From: Gynurincola endophyticus
Lineage (GTDB): Bacteria; Bacteroidota; Bacteroidia; Chitinophagales; Chitinophagaceae
Direction: 5' to 3'
NCBI RefSeq assembly: GCF_003991195.1
Contig: NZ_RCWL01000002.1
Span: forward strand, 186,001-250,000
DNA length: 64,000 bases
Position 1 is the stretch's first letter. The number at the start of each line of letters is the position of its first letter. The position numbers and the translations under genes are program-made. The notes below the pieces were generated by a model. That model saw only the letters and a program-made list of their open reading frames with translations, was not told the origin of the DNA and ran no database searches. Positions 45,628-52,966 of the stretch are shown piece after piece.

Positions 45628-46737
45628 ATGAAAAAAGCACTCTGTTTAAATATTTTTTTATTACTTTTTTACATTGGCTTTTGTCAGCAGGTTGATTTCA
45701 TCAATGGAGATGGGGCATTGTCTGTAGGAACTTTTTCTAACAGAACAGCATGGGTTACCCTGGTTGATATTGATAATGATGGCGATCTTGATGTACTAGT
45801 AGCCAATGGCAGACATTGGGCAGAACAAAGTTATATTTATTTTAATGATGGATCCGGTAATTTTAAATCGGGACAACCGTTAGATAAAAAACTTCAGGCT
45901 TCCTATTGTATCAAAGCGGCGGATTTAAATAATGACGGTTATCCTGATATCATCTTAATCAATGATAAAATTCCCAATAGAATTTATTTCGGTGATTCTT
46001 CCATGTCATTTGAAAAGTATCAGGAATTTGGAACAGCAACCCCTTCGCGACACGTGGAGATAGCCGATATTAATAATGACGGATATCCCGATCTGATTGT
46101 TTCAAATCGAAGAGCAAGCAATGAAATATGGTTAAACGACGGAGATGCAGGTTTTAAAGAATGTATTTACTGGGGAGATGCGAATGCTGAAACGATACAG
46201 ACAGTTTCAGTTGATATAAACAATGATGGGTTAATTGACCTCGTTACTGCTGAACGAAACGGCAAAAATAAGATATTCTTCAACGATGCCAATCAGCGCT
46301 TTAATGAGGTGAAAGAATTTGGAAATAAAGAAATAGAATGCCGGTCAATTGCAACAGTTGATATTAATAAAGACGGGTTTGCAGATATAATAGTCGGTTA
46401 CATGGGAATGCCTAATAGAATTTATTACGGAAGTAAACACTTCAGGTATGAAACTTTTGATGAATTCGGAGACTCTACAGCTACCAGTTCTATTACAATC
46501 GGAGATTTCAACCAGGACGGTATTCCGGATATTGCAGAAGGAAACGTCGAGTCTGCTAATCGAATCTTTATCGGAAAGGGGAAAGGACTATTTGAGTTAA
46601 AGTACCTTCGAAAAGATTTGAAAGATGACACTTACCATATAGCAGTCGGAGATCTGAACAGGGATGGTTTACCCGATATTGTGGAAGCTAATTCTGATGC
46701 ATGGAATCTTTACTATTATACAATTCGTAAAAAGTAA
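45628..46737 (+). CDS. exported VCBS/FG-GAP repeat protein, seven-bladed propeller
   Basis: A 369-residue protein with a signal peptide (about 1-19, ending G-F-C-Q). Seven repeats follow, each with a calcium-loop motif of the D-x-D/N-x-D-G type: D-I-D-N-D-G-D, D-L-N-N-D-G-Y, D-I-N-N-D-G-Y, D-I-N-N-D-G-L, D-I-N-K-D-G-F, D-F-N-Q-D-G-I and D-L-N-R-D-G-L. This predicts an integrin-like seven-bladed beta-propeller with one calcium loop per blade. There is no catalytic domain and no sorting tail. It stands alone, and its partner or ligand is unknown. Confidence 0.87.
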   Translation: MKKALCLNIFLLLFYIGFCQQVDFINGDGALSVGTFSNRTAWVTLVDIDNDGDLDVLVANGRHWAEQSYIYFNDGSGNFKSGQPLDKKLQASYCIKAADLNNDGYPDIILINDKIPNRIYFGDSSMSFEKYQEFGTATPSRHVEIADINNDGYPDLIVSNRRASNEIWLNDGDAGFKECIYWGDANAETIQTVSVDINNDGLIDLVTAERNGKNKIFFNDANQRFNEVKEFGNKEIECRSIATVDINKDGFADIIVGYMGMPNRIYYGSKHFRYETFDEFGDSTATSSITIGDFNQDGIPDIAEGNVESANRIFIGKGKGLFELKYLRKDLKDDTYHIAVGDLNRDGLPDIVEANSDAWNLYYYTIRKK

Positions 46738-46897
46738 AAATATCAGAACAGCGGCATATTTTACAACCATTTATTTGTAATGAGCAGAATAATTCGTTCA
46801 CGAACAATTAAATGTTCAGACAGGCTGTACAGAAATTAAGGAATAAGCCACCTATGCATTATCAAATCTCAGTTCCTGAATTCTTTCATAAAAAATT

Positions 46898-47845
46898 TTA
46901 TCTCACCATCAACACCGCCGGAACCGGACGTTGTTCACCCTTGCTACTCGGTGTAATTGTTTCTTTGCCATTGATCAGCATACAGCTACTACCACCGCCA
47001 TCGAGGTTTAAAGCCTCTACACATCCTAAAGACACGAATAACTCTGCCAATTCTTTCAGATTGATTCCTTCGGCAATACCTGGCATTCTGCCGGCTACTA
47101 TCAGAATAATGACAGAACCATCAGGTTTATAGCCGATCGCAGTACGAGGATGCAGGTCAAGTAAACCTGTAACGAATTTCCGTTCTTCGGTATTTGTTAC
47201 TCTTACCATTCCGTTCTGCACGAGAACAGGCCCTCCTCCTACAGCAGTTTCCACCTTCCACTTGCGTGCGGCAGGTTTTAGTTGCAGGTTTTTTAAAGAA
47301 GGTTTGGAAGCAGTTCCCTTTACGACTGAAGGATGTTGCTGTAATGCGTAAGCATGTTTTTTAGAAGAGTCGGTAAATGTCCAGGCAATATCCGGTACTT
47401 GTTTTTTACTGATTCCAAATGCGCCGGTGGTAGGATAATAAAAACTATCGGTATCCTTTACGGATACAGCAGATACATTATAAGCTACCAGCTTTCCGTT
47501 TTTTACCACCATGTTCAGATTCTGATTTGTTTCAAATGAGAAGAAAGTGGTATTCACTACCATCAACGGTTTGCCCTCGCGTTCGTAATACTCTTGCGGA
47601 GTGAATCTTTTGCCGTTTCCGACAGCAGTTTCAAAGCGGGTTTTACCTGAAGGACGGATAACAGCATAATATGCCTGAAAAGCGCGACCATTGAAAAGAT
47701 CATCGGTATAAAACACATCCATATCAGCGGGCAGTGGTTGATACCGGTCTGATACATTTTTCCACTGCGAGAAGGCTGCGGGCATAAAAAAAGTTACTAA
47801 TAGCGTTACTATTAATAACTTTTTTGTAAGGGAAATATATTTCAC
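46898..47845 (-). CDS. exported phosphodiester glycosidase family protein (NAGPA domain)
   Basis: A 315-residue protein with a signal peptide (about 1-26, ending A-A-F-S-Q). The NAGPA domain (about 90-312) has the typical block H-P-R-T-A-I-G-Y-K-P-D-G-S, then A-L-N-L-D-G-G-G-S-S and the final R-P-V-P-A-V-L. The family includes the enzyme that uncovers mannose-6-phosphate in animals, and bacterial members that cleave sugar-phosphodiesters in envelope polymers or teichoic acid analogues. Exact substrate unknown. It begins two bases after the lipA stop, so it is co-transcribed with lipA, although no functional link is obvious. Confidence 0.85.
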   Translation of the reverse strand: MKYISLTKKLLIVTLLVTFFMPAAFSQWKNVSDRYQPLPADMDVFYTDDLFNGRAFQAYYAVIRPSGKTRFETAVGNGKRFTPQEYYEREGKPLMVVNTTFFSFETNQNLNMVVKNGKLVAYNVSAVSVKDTDSFYYPTTGAFGISKKQVPDIAWTFTDSSKKHAYALQQHPSVVKGTASKPSLKNLQLKPAARKWKVETAVGGGPVLVQNGMVRVTNTEERKFVTGLLDLHPRTAIGYKPDGSVIILIVAGRMPGIAEGINLKELAELFVSLGCVEALNLDGGGSSCMLINGKETITPSSKGEQRPVPAVLMVR

Positions 47846-47847
47846 TA

Positions 47848-48789
47848 TTAAAAAGTTTGCAGTTCTTTTTCAGCTTGCCATTTTTTTCTACCGTATCCGG
47901 CAATAACATGTCGGTCTGAATGGTAAGAAGAACGTACCAACGGACCGCTTTCTACATAATCAAAGCCCATTTCGTAACCGGCTTCGCGGTAAAAAGCAAA
48001 TTCGTCAGGGTGCACGAAGCGCTGAACAGGTAAATGCTTTTTAGTAGGTTGAAGGTATTGCCCCATGGTAATAACATCTACCCCACTGTTTACGAGGTCG
48101 CGCATGGTTTGCAATACTTCTTCTCTGGTTTCACCTAAACCCAGCATAACGCCTGATTTGGTACGCATACCACCTTGTTTCAATACTCTGAGTGTTTCCA
48201 TGCTACGGTGATATTTTGCCTGAATACGTACTTTACGTGTTAAACGTTCAACGGTTTCAATATTGTGCGATACCACTTCAGGAGCAGCATCAATCACTCT
48301 TTGAATATTTTCAACTTCGCCTTTGAAGTCAGGAATCAATGTTTCTAAAGTAGTATCGGGGTTTAAAGCTTTTACAGCTTTAATGGTATTGTACCAGATG
48401 ATGCTACCACCATCTTTCAGTTCATCACGGTCTACTGAAGTAATGACCGCGTGTTTTACTTTCATGAGGTGAATCGCTTCTGCTACACGCTGTGGCTCGT
48501 CCCAATCTACCGCTAATGGCCTGCCGGTTGCTACTGCGCAGAATCCGCAGCTTCTGGTACAGATATTCCCTAAAATCATAAAAGTAGCGGTACCGTCTCC
48601 CCAGCACTCTCCCATGTTCGGGCAATTACCCGATTCACAGATGGTATGTAACTTATGAGTATCTACCAATCCGCGAACATGTTTATAGCTTTCACCAATT
48701 GGTAACTTTACACGTAACCAGTTGGGCTTTTTAATTTTTTCACTTGTATTCTGTACACTCGCACTATTTACAATCGGAAGTTCTTGCAT
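47848..48789 (-). CDS. lipA: lipoyl synthase
   Basis: Radical SAM enzyme that inserts two sulfur atoms into the octanoyl chain of lipoyl domains. The 313-residue protein has both iron-sulfur clusters: the auxiliary cluster [12 protein letters not shown], and the radical SAM motif C-T-R-S-C-G-F-C. The end R-S-S-Y-H-S-D has the conserved serine ligand. The N-terminal [10 protein letters not shown] and the length fit bacterial LipA. It is the first gene of a unit with the NAGPA protein (two-base gap) and has a full promoter upstream. Confidence 0.97.
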   Translation of the reverse strand: MQELPIVNSASVQNTSEKIKKPNWLRVKLPIGESYKHVRGLVDTHKLHTICESGNCPNMGECWGDGTATFMILGNICTRSCGFCAVATGRPLAVDWDEPQRVAEAIHLMKVKHAVITSVDRDELKDGGSIIWYNTIKAVKALNPDTTLETLIPDFKGEVENIQRVIDAAPEVVSHNIETVERLTRKVRIQAKYHRSMETLRVLKQGGMRTKSGVMLGLGETREEVLQTMRDLVNSGVDVITMGQYLQPTKKHLPVQRFVHPDEFAFYREAGYEMGFDYVESGPLVRSSYHSDRHVIAGYGRKKWQAEKELQTF

Positions 48790-48821
48790 ATTTACAAATT
48801 TAGGTCGGTAGCTCCAAAGTA

Positions 48822-48852
48822 CAAATGTACATGATTACTTTCTCTTCCCAAA
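48822..48852 (-). promoter_or_regulatory. promoter of lipA
   Basis: On the minus strand, TACATTTG (complement of 48822-48829) is the -7 element and TTTG (complement of 48849-48852) the -33 element, with a 19-base spacer. A second TAnnTTTG (48795-48802) lies closer to the start and would give an almost leaderless mRNA. Confidence 0.55.
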
Positions 48853-49632
48853 AATGAGGGTAATATACCCGGAGAAGAAAAAGTTTTTAGGTTCAACATA
48901 AGCCATCTGGGCCATCCCTTTACTATAATATTCAGCTTTAATACCTGCTTCAACTGCACCAACCACTTCGTTATAGCGGCCATAATCGAATCTTAATCCG
49001 GCCTGTACATATGCACCGGGGTTTACTTTGATATCGCCCCAGCCCTGTCCGAAACCGGCATGTCCGACCTCGTAATATCCTTTATCAATCAATTCGGGAT
49101 ATTGAGAAACAAACCGGCGGTTGCTGGAATCCACCACATCAATGAGATAAGGTTTTTCAAGCCCCAGCACCAGGCCGCCCACATACACACCCGAAACTGC
49201 TACACCGTTTTTATTGCCTTTACCGCCAATCAGGTGCTGCTGGCCTACTCCCAGATTCAGCTGGTAATTATTATTCATTTTACCGTAAATCAGGGTAGTA
49301 TAATTATAGGCACCGTCGCTATAACTCAGCTTTTTCTCTTTAGGATGCTTTTTCTCGTTTAATTCAGCCTGAAAAAGAAAAGCTCTGGTATTGGTTTTAA
49401 AACGCATATGTTCATAACGGATTCCATATCCGTCACTATTTAAACGCACACCAAAGGTATTTTGTTTATTAAAAATGATAGCCCCCTCCTCTTCCTGTTT
49501 GATGAGGTCGTTGATCATTTGCTGACGGGCTGCTTTTTTTTCGGCTTTGCGATTGGGCGATTCTATCGTAGATTGCGCATAACTTAGCACTAAAAAGCTG
49601 CTGAAACAAAATAACAGTAGTAATTTCTTCAC
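48835..49632 (-). CDS. exported outer-membrane beta-barrel-like protein, unknown function
   Basis: A 265-residue protein with a signal peptide (about 1-19, ending L-S-Y-A-Q). The mature part has short alternating strands ending in aromatic residues, for example G-I-R-Y-E-H-M-R-F, N-L-G-V-G-Q-Q-H-L-I-G-G, and the C-terminal G-Y-I-T-L-I-F-G-K-R-K typical of outer-membrane barrels. A basic and acidic helix (about 28-50) precedes the barrel. I do not recognise the family by name. It is 45 bases upstream of lipA in the same direction. Confidence 0.6.
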   Translation of the reverse strand: MKKLLLLFCFSSFLVLSYAQSTIESPNRKAEKKAARQQMINDLIKQEEEGAIIFNKQNTFGVRLNSDGYGIRYEHMRFKTNTRAFLFQAELNEKKHPKEKKLSYSDGAYNYTTLIYGKMNNNYQLNLGVGQQHLIGGKGNKNGVAVSGVYVGGLVLGLEKPYLIDVVDSSNRRFVSQYPELIDKGYYEVGHAGFGQGWGDIKVNPGAYVQAGLRFDYGRYNEVVGAVEAGIKAEYYSKGMAQMAYVEPKNFFFSGYITLIFGKRK

Positions 49633-49681
49633 TGGAAGCGTTTTAAATATTCAACGTAAATTTAAGGTAAAATTATATTCA

Positions 49682-50086
49682 ATGACATCAACTATCGTAT
49701 ACGACGGCAATTTAAGAACAGTTTGTACACACCTGAATTCAGGAAATGTAATTGAAACCGATGCGCCGCTTGATAATCAGGGAAACGGAGAGCGTTTTTC
49801 GCCTACAGACCTTGTTGCTACTGCATTAGGCTCGTGTATGTTAACCATCATGGGTATAAAGGCAAGGGAGATGAATATCGATTTAAAAGGGGTTAAAATA
49901 GAGGTGGAAAAGATCATGAAGGCAGATCCGAGACGAATCGGCGGAATAAATTTAACATTTTCTTTCCCGGCTACGCTGGAACTTGATGAAAAATCAAGAA
50001 CTATTCTTGAAAGAGCGGCAAGAACCTGCCCGGTGGCTTACAGTATTCACCCTGACATTGAAACCAACATCGTATTCAACTGGTAA
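49682..50086 (+). CDS. OsmC/Ohr-family peroxiredoxin
   Basis: A 134-residue cytoplasmic thiol peroxidase that reduces organic hydroperoxides. The two conserved cysteines are Cys52 in A-L-G-S-C-M-L-T and Cys116 in A-R-T-C-P-V-A-Y-S. The S-P-T-D-L-V-A-T-A motif precedes the first. The length fits the OsmC branch. It is divergent from the barrel protein and is followed by a terminator. Confidence 0.92.
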   Translation: MTSTIVYDGNLRTVCTHLNSGNVIETDAPLDNQGNGERFSPTDLVATALGSCMLTIMGIKAREMNIDLKGVKIEVEKIMKADPRRIGGINLTFSFPATLELDEKSRTILERAARTCPVAYSIHPDIETNIVFNW

Positions 50087-50095
50087 TCAATACAA

Positions 50096-50126
50096 AAGCT
50101 CCATTTTGCCGAATGGAGTTTTTTTT
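50096..50126 (+). terminator. terminator of the OsmC gene
   Basis: Stem CTCCATT (50099-50105) / AATGGAG (50112-50118), loop TTGCCG, then eight T residues. It also separates the OsmC gene from the convergent TGA-containing operon. Confidence 0.88.
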
Positions 50127-50131
50127 GTATC

Positions 50132-51427
50132 TTAATAGTTAGGGCTGTTCTTATCTGCCCCCTGTTTTAGCCAATGCAGCCCCAGCATACATTCGAGGCA
50201 ACGTTTTTCATCACAATATTCTTTTTTCATATATAACAGGCTTTGTGAGTCCAGCCGGCTTTTAACCGGCACTTTCAACTTTTTAAATTCATCAATTACC
50301 TGATTTTGTTCTGCACGCAGCTGTTGGTATAAGTTCAGCCAATCCACTTCACCGGATGATTTTACCTGACGATGATAAAAAAACAAACAAGGGATAATTG
50401 TATTGGCAATCACATTGAAAATAAACGAACGTCCGGAATGTTTGCTGACAGTATTTGAGCTTACTCCGAAAATGTAATGATCATTTCAATATTCTCCTGC
50501 GGAGCATTGCAATAATTCAATTCATTCAGCGGGCGAACGCTGTAGATAATCTGCCAGATGATGTACGCCGGACAATCATTGTGCTAATTGCGCCAAACGT
50601 ATAGTCGGAAAATTATTTGGTCTCATTCTGAAATAATACAAAGGCATAGGGTGCGTTGAAAGAGAAAAACATACTTTGAGTTGTAGATAAATTGCTTTCA
50701 GGCGTAAAAAATACGGTTCGCAGATATCCTGCTGAAAAAAGCCCTGCTGACCGAAAAGTAGTGCTTCAATCATAGAAACATCATTTCCTAAATCTTTTAT
50801 TAATTTAAAAGGAATGGAAGTAGCCAGATTTTCAAAGGCAAACTGATTAAAGGGTCTGCCGAAGGCAATTGCAATTTCTTCTCATAATCACTGCTCCCAA
50901 TCTCCGCCCAGTTTATGCCATCTGTGTTGTAAAAGTTTACTTTTTTTCTGTAAAAAATCGGCGAGTAAACGTTCTTTTCAGCTGAGCATTATCAAAGAAG
51001 GAGTTTGTGCAATAAATGATTGACAGGGAATAAAAACAGATTGTTCGAATAACTGCTCATACCGGTGGATGAGTGCTACAGGAATTTTTCCTTCCAGCGA
51101 TAAAGTGGGTACCGGAGGTAATTTTTCGGGAGGTAAATCATTTACAGCCACTACATGTAAAATTACATTGCGGTAATTCGGATCATGCTGATGCTGGTGT
51201 TTTCACCAGTCACTGGCAAAAAGATGTACTTCAATATGTCCGTGCCATATAGTTTGATCGACCTTCACTTTTGCCTGCAGGAAGTCGGGCCCCTGTTGAT
51301 GATTTCATTGTCCGGGATGAAAAATAAGTAGCGTATCACCTTGTTCGGTTTCAAGATTTCTGAATTGAAAAAGACAGTGAAACCAAATAAACTGCAACAG
51401 TTTTTCATGTTTAATAAAGTGTTTCAT
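50132..51427 (-). CDS. DUF2851-family protein with eight in-frame TGA codons, apparently read as Trp
   Basis: From ATG 51427 to TAA 50132 the frame is intact over 432 codons, about the DUF2851 length, but has eight TGA codons at residues 41, 75, 150, 180, 182, 284, 302 and 314. There is no in-frame TAA or TAG and no frameshift. With TGA read as Trp the family signature is complete: G-P-D-F, H-I-E-V-H-L-F-A-S-D-W-W, E-Q-W-L-W-E-E-I-A-I-A-F-G, E-A-L-L-F-G-Q-Q-G-F, R-M-R-P-N-N-F-P-T-I-R-L-A-Q-L-A, G-E-Y-W-N-D-H-Y-I-F-G and the final Y-C-D-E-K-R-C-L-E-C. TGG is also used seven times (15, 61, 74, 170, 177, 363, 419). DUF2851 function is unknown. A strict standard code would make this a pseudogene with a 40-residue product. 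Confidence 0.75.
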
Positions 51428-51449
51428 AAAAAATAAATTAGCAATCAGG

Positions 51450-51812
51450 TTAAGATGTTTTAAAAAAACGGGTTGAGTCGAATACAGTAACTTTTAACGG
51501 AATATCGGTTCATTGAAATCCGAAGTCATAACAGAAAAAGGTGTTTTCGCTGATCAGTGCGTGCGTGAAGAAATGGACATTAAAGCCGTTTTGTAATAAT
51601 TCGTTGAGATGTACGGTACGGGGTGAGGTATCGGAGGCGAGAATATGTTTCAAAATATTCCGGTTTCGTTTAAGGATGATATTGATAGACTTCAGCAGCT
51701 GGTTATCAGCAGTGAGGCGGTGGTTATTGAACTGGTTTCTACAAAATTCTGTACAGAATTTTTTATCGCTGCGACCCACCAGTTTATTTTGACAAAAGAG
51801 GCAATTTTTCAT
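51450..51812 (-). CDS. small zinc-ribbon protein with one in-frame TGA, first gene of the TGA-containing unit
   Basis: From ATG 51812 to TAA 51450 the frame encodes 120 residues when the TGA at residue 101 (51510-51512) is read through. Under the standard code it stops there with 100 residues. The N-terminal C-L-F-C-Q-N-K-L-V-G-R-S-D-K-K-F-C-T-E-F-C is a CxxC...CxxxC zinc ribbon shared by a Bacteroidota family of about 110-125 residues. The C-terminal F-F-C-Y-D-F-G-F-Q precedes the TGA. The DUF2851 gene starts 22 bases downstream, so the two form a unit. It is divergent from ssb. Function unknown. Confidence 0.65.
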
Positions 51813-51893
51813 TTGTAAATAGTTACTTCTATTATAAACGTTTATTTCAACCCGCTGGATTTTCTATCAGTTATTTTTACAAAAATTGTTTTT

Positions 51894-52232
51894 ATGGCAA
51901 ACTTTAGAAATCGAGTACAGATTGTAGGGCATTTAGGAAATGACCCGGAGCAACATGAGTATCGTGAAGGCAAGAAATTAACCAAAGTGAGCATTGCCAC
52001 CAACGAGTATTATATACAGGCAAACGGTGAAAAACAAACGGATACGCAGTGGCATACGGTGGTTTTCTGGGATGAGCTGGGTAATGAAGCGGCAGAACAG
52101 TTAAGAAAAGGTATGCTGGTAGCTGTAGAGGGTAAACTGATGTACCATCAATATGTGGATGCCCAGGGGGTTAAAAGGTATGGTACAGATATCCGTGCTT
52201 CTCATTTTTTAGCAGTAACAGCTGCTAAGTAA
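51894..52232 (+). CDS. ssb: short single-stranded DNA-binding protein
   Basis: A 112-residue OB-fold protein: F-R-N-R-V-Q-I-V-G-H-L-G-N-D-P-E at the start, then W-H-T-V-V-F-W-D-E-L-G-N-E-A and V-A-V-E-G-K-L-M. It coats single-stranded DNA in replication and repair. It ends soon after the OB fold (H-F-L-A-V-T-A-A-K) and lacks the acidic D-D-x-P-F tip that recruits partners, so it is probably the short accessory Ssb seen in many Bacteroidota rather than the main one. It is divergent from the TGA-containing unit, with 81 bases between the starts. Confidence 0.93.
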   Translation: MANFRNRVQIVGHLGNDPEQHEYREGKKLTKVSIATNEYYIQANGEKQTDTQWHTVVFWDELGNEAAEQLRKGMLVAVEGKLMYHQYVDAQGVKRYGTDIRASHFLAVTAAK

Positions 52233-52314
52233 TTTCACAAAACTTTATCCTCTTCCACCGGGCATGAATTTTTCCTAATTCGTTAACTTTATAGACATAA
52301 AAAAACAAAAGTAT

Positions 52315-52896
52315 ATGAATAAAAAAATTTTAATGCTGGTGGGAGATTTTGTGGAAGATTACGAAGCAATGGTACCTTATCAGGCTTTATTATCGGTCGG
52401 TTGCAGTGTAGATACGGTTTGTCCGGGCAAAAAGAAAGGCGACCATGTTGCCACGGCTATTCATGACTTTGTAGGATTTCAGACATATGCAGAAACTAAG
52501 GGGCACAATTTCCCCGTTACGAAAGATATAGAAAAGGTGATTGTATCAGAGTATGATGGTTTGTATGTTTGTGGCGGAAGGGCTCCTGAATACATCCGTC
52601 TGAACCAGAAAGTACTGGACATTACCAAAGAGTTTTTTCAACTGAACAAGCCGGTAGCAGCCATCTGCCACGGAATACAGATATTAACCGCAGCCGGAGT
52701 GGTAAAGGGAAGATCCTTAACCGCCTATGAAGCGGTAGGGCCTGAAGTAACTATTGCAGGGGGGCATTACAAAAAAATCGGTGTAGATGAGGCTATTACC
52801 GATGGTAATTTAACCACTTCCCCCGCCTGGCCCGGACATCCGGCTATTCTGAAAGAATTTTACCAGTTACTGGGTATTACGATCAATATCGGCTAA
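52315..52896 (+). CDS. DJ-1/PfpI family protein
   Basis: A 193-residue cytoplasmic protein of the glutamine-amidotransferase-like fold. The nucleophile elbow A-A-I-C-H-G-I-Q-I-L (Cys near residue 122) is present, with an acidic residue earlier at G-D-F-V-E-D-Y-E. Family members include deglycases, chaperones and cysteine peptidases, and the substrate cannot be told. It is followed 70 bases later by the aldehyde dehydrogenase gene and may be co-regulated with it. Confidence 0.9.
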   Translation: MNKKILMLVGDFVEDYEAMVPYQALLSVGCSVDTVCPGKKKGDHVATAIHDFVGFQTYAETKGHNFPVTKDIEKVIVSEYDGLYVCGGRAPEYIRLNQKVLDITKEFFQLNKPVAAICHGIQILTAAGVVKGRSLTAYEAVGPEVTIAGGHYKKIGVDEAITDGNLTTSPAWPGHPAILKEFYQLLGITINIG

Positions 52897-52966
52897 AAAA
52901 CCGTTTGAATAAGCCGGAATGATTAATTTTTGGTAACTTGTCAGCGCGAAAACAATCAAAATTAGT

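Noticed and set aside
45628-46737. Seven regular DNA repeats as a CRISPR-like or satellite array
   Set aside because: They are diverged coding repeats of a beta-propeller with blade-length spacing, not identical repeats with unique spacers.
46812-47132. Plus-strand open frame overlapping the phosphodiester glycosidase
   Set aside because: It is antisense to the conserved NAGPA motifs and has no recognisable domain.
50132-51427. Ordinary multi-frameshift pseudogene for the DUF2851 region
   Set aside because: All recognisable pieces lie in one frame over 432 codons and the only interruptions are TGA. There is no indel and no TAA or TAG, so simple decay does not fit well.
50132-51427. Selenocysteine at the TGA codons
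   Set aside because: The sites fit Trp and not Cys in the family as recalled, there are eight of them, and no SECIS-like hairpin follows each site.
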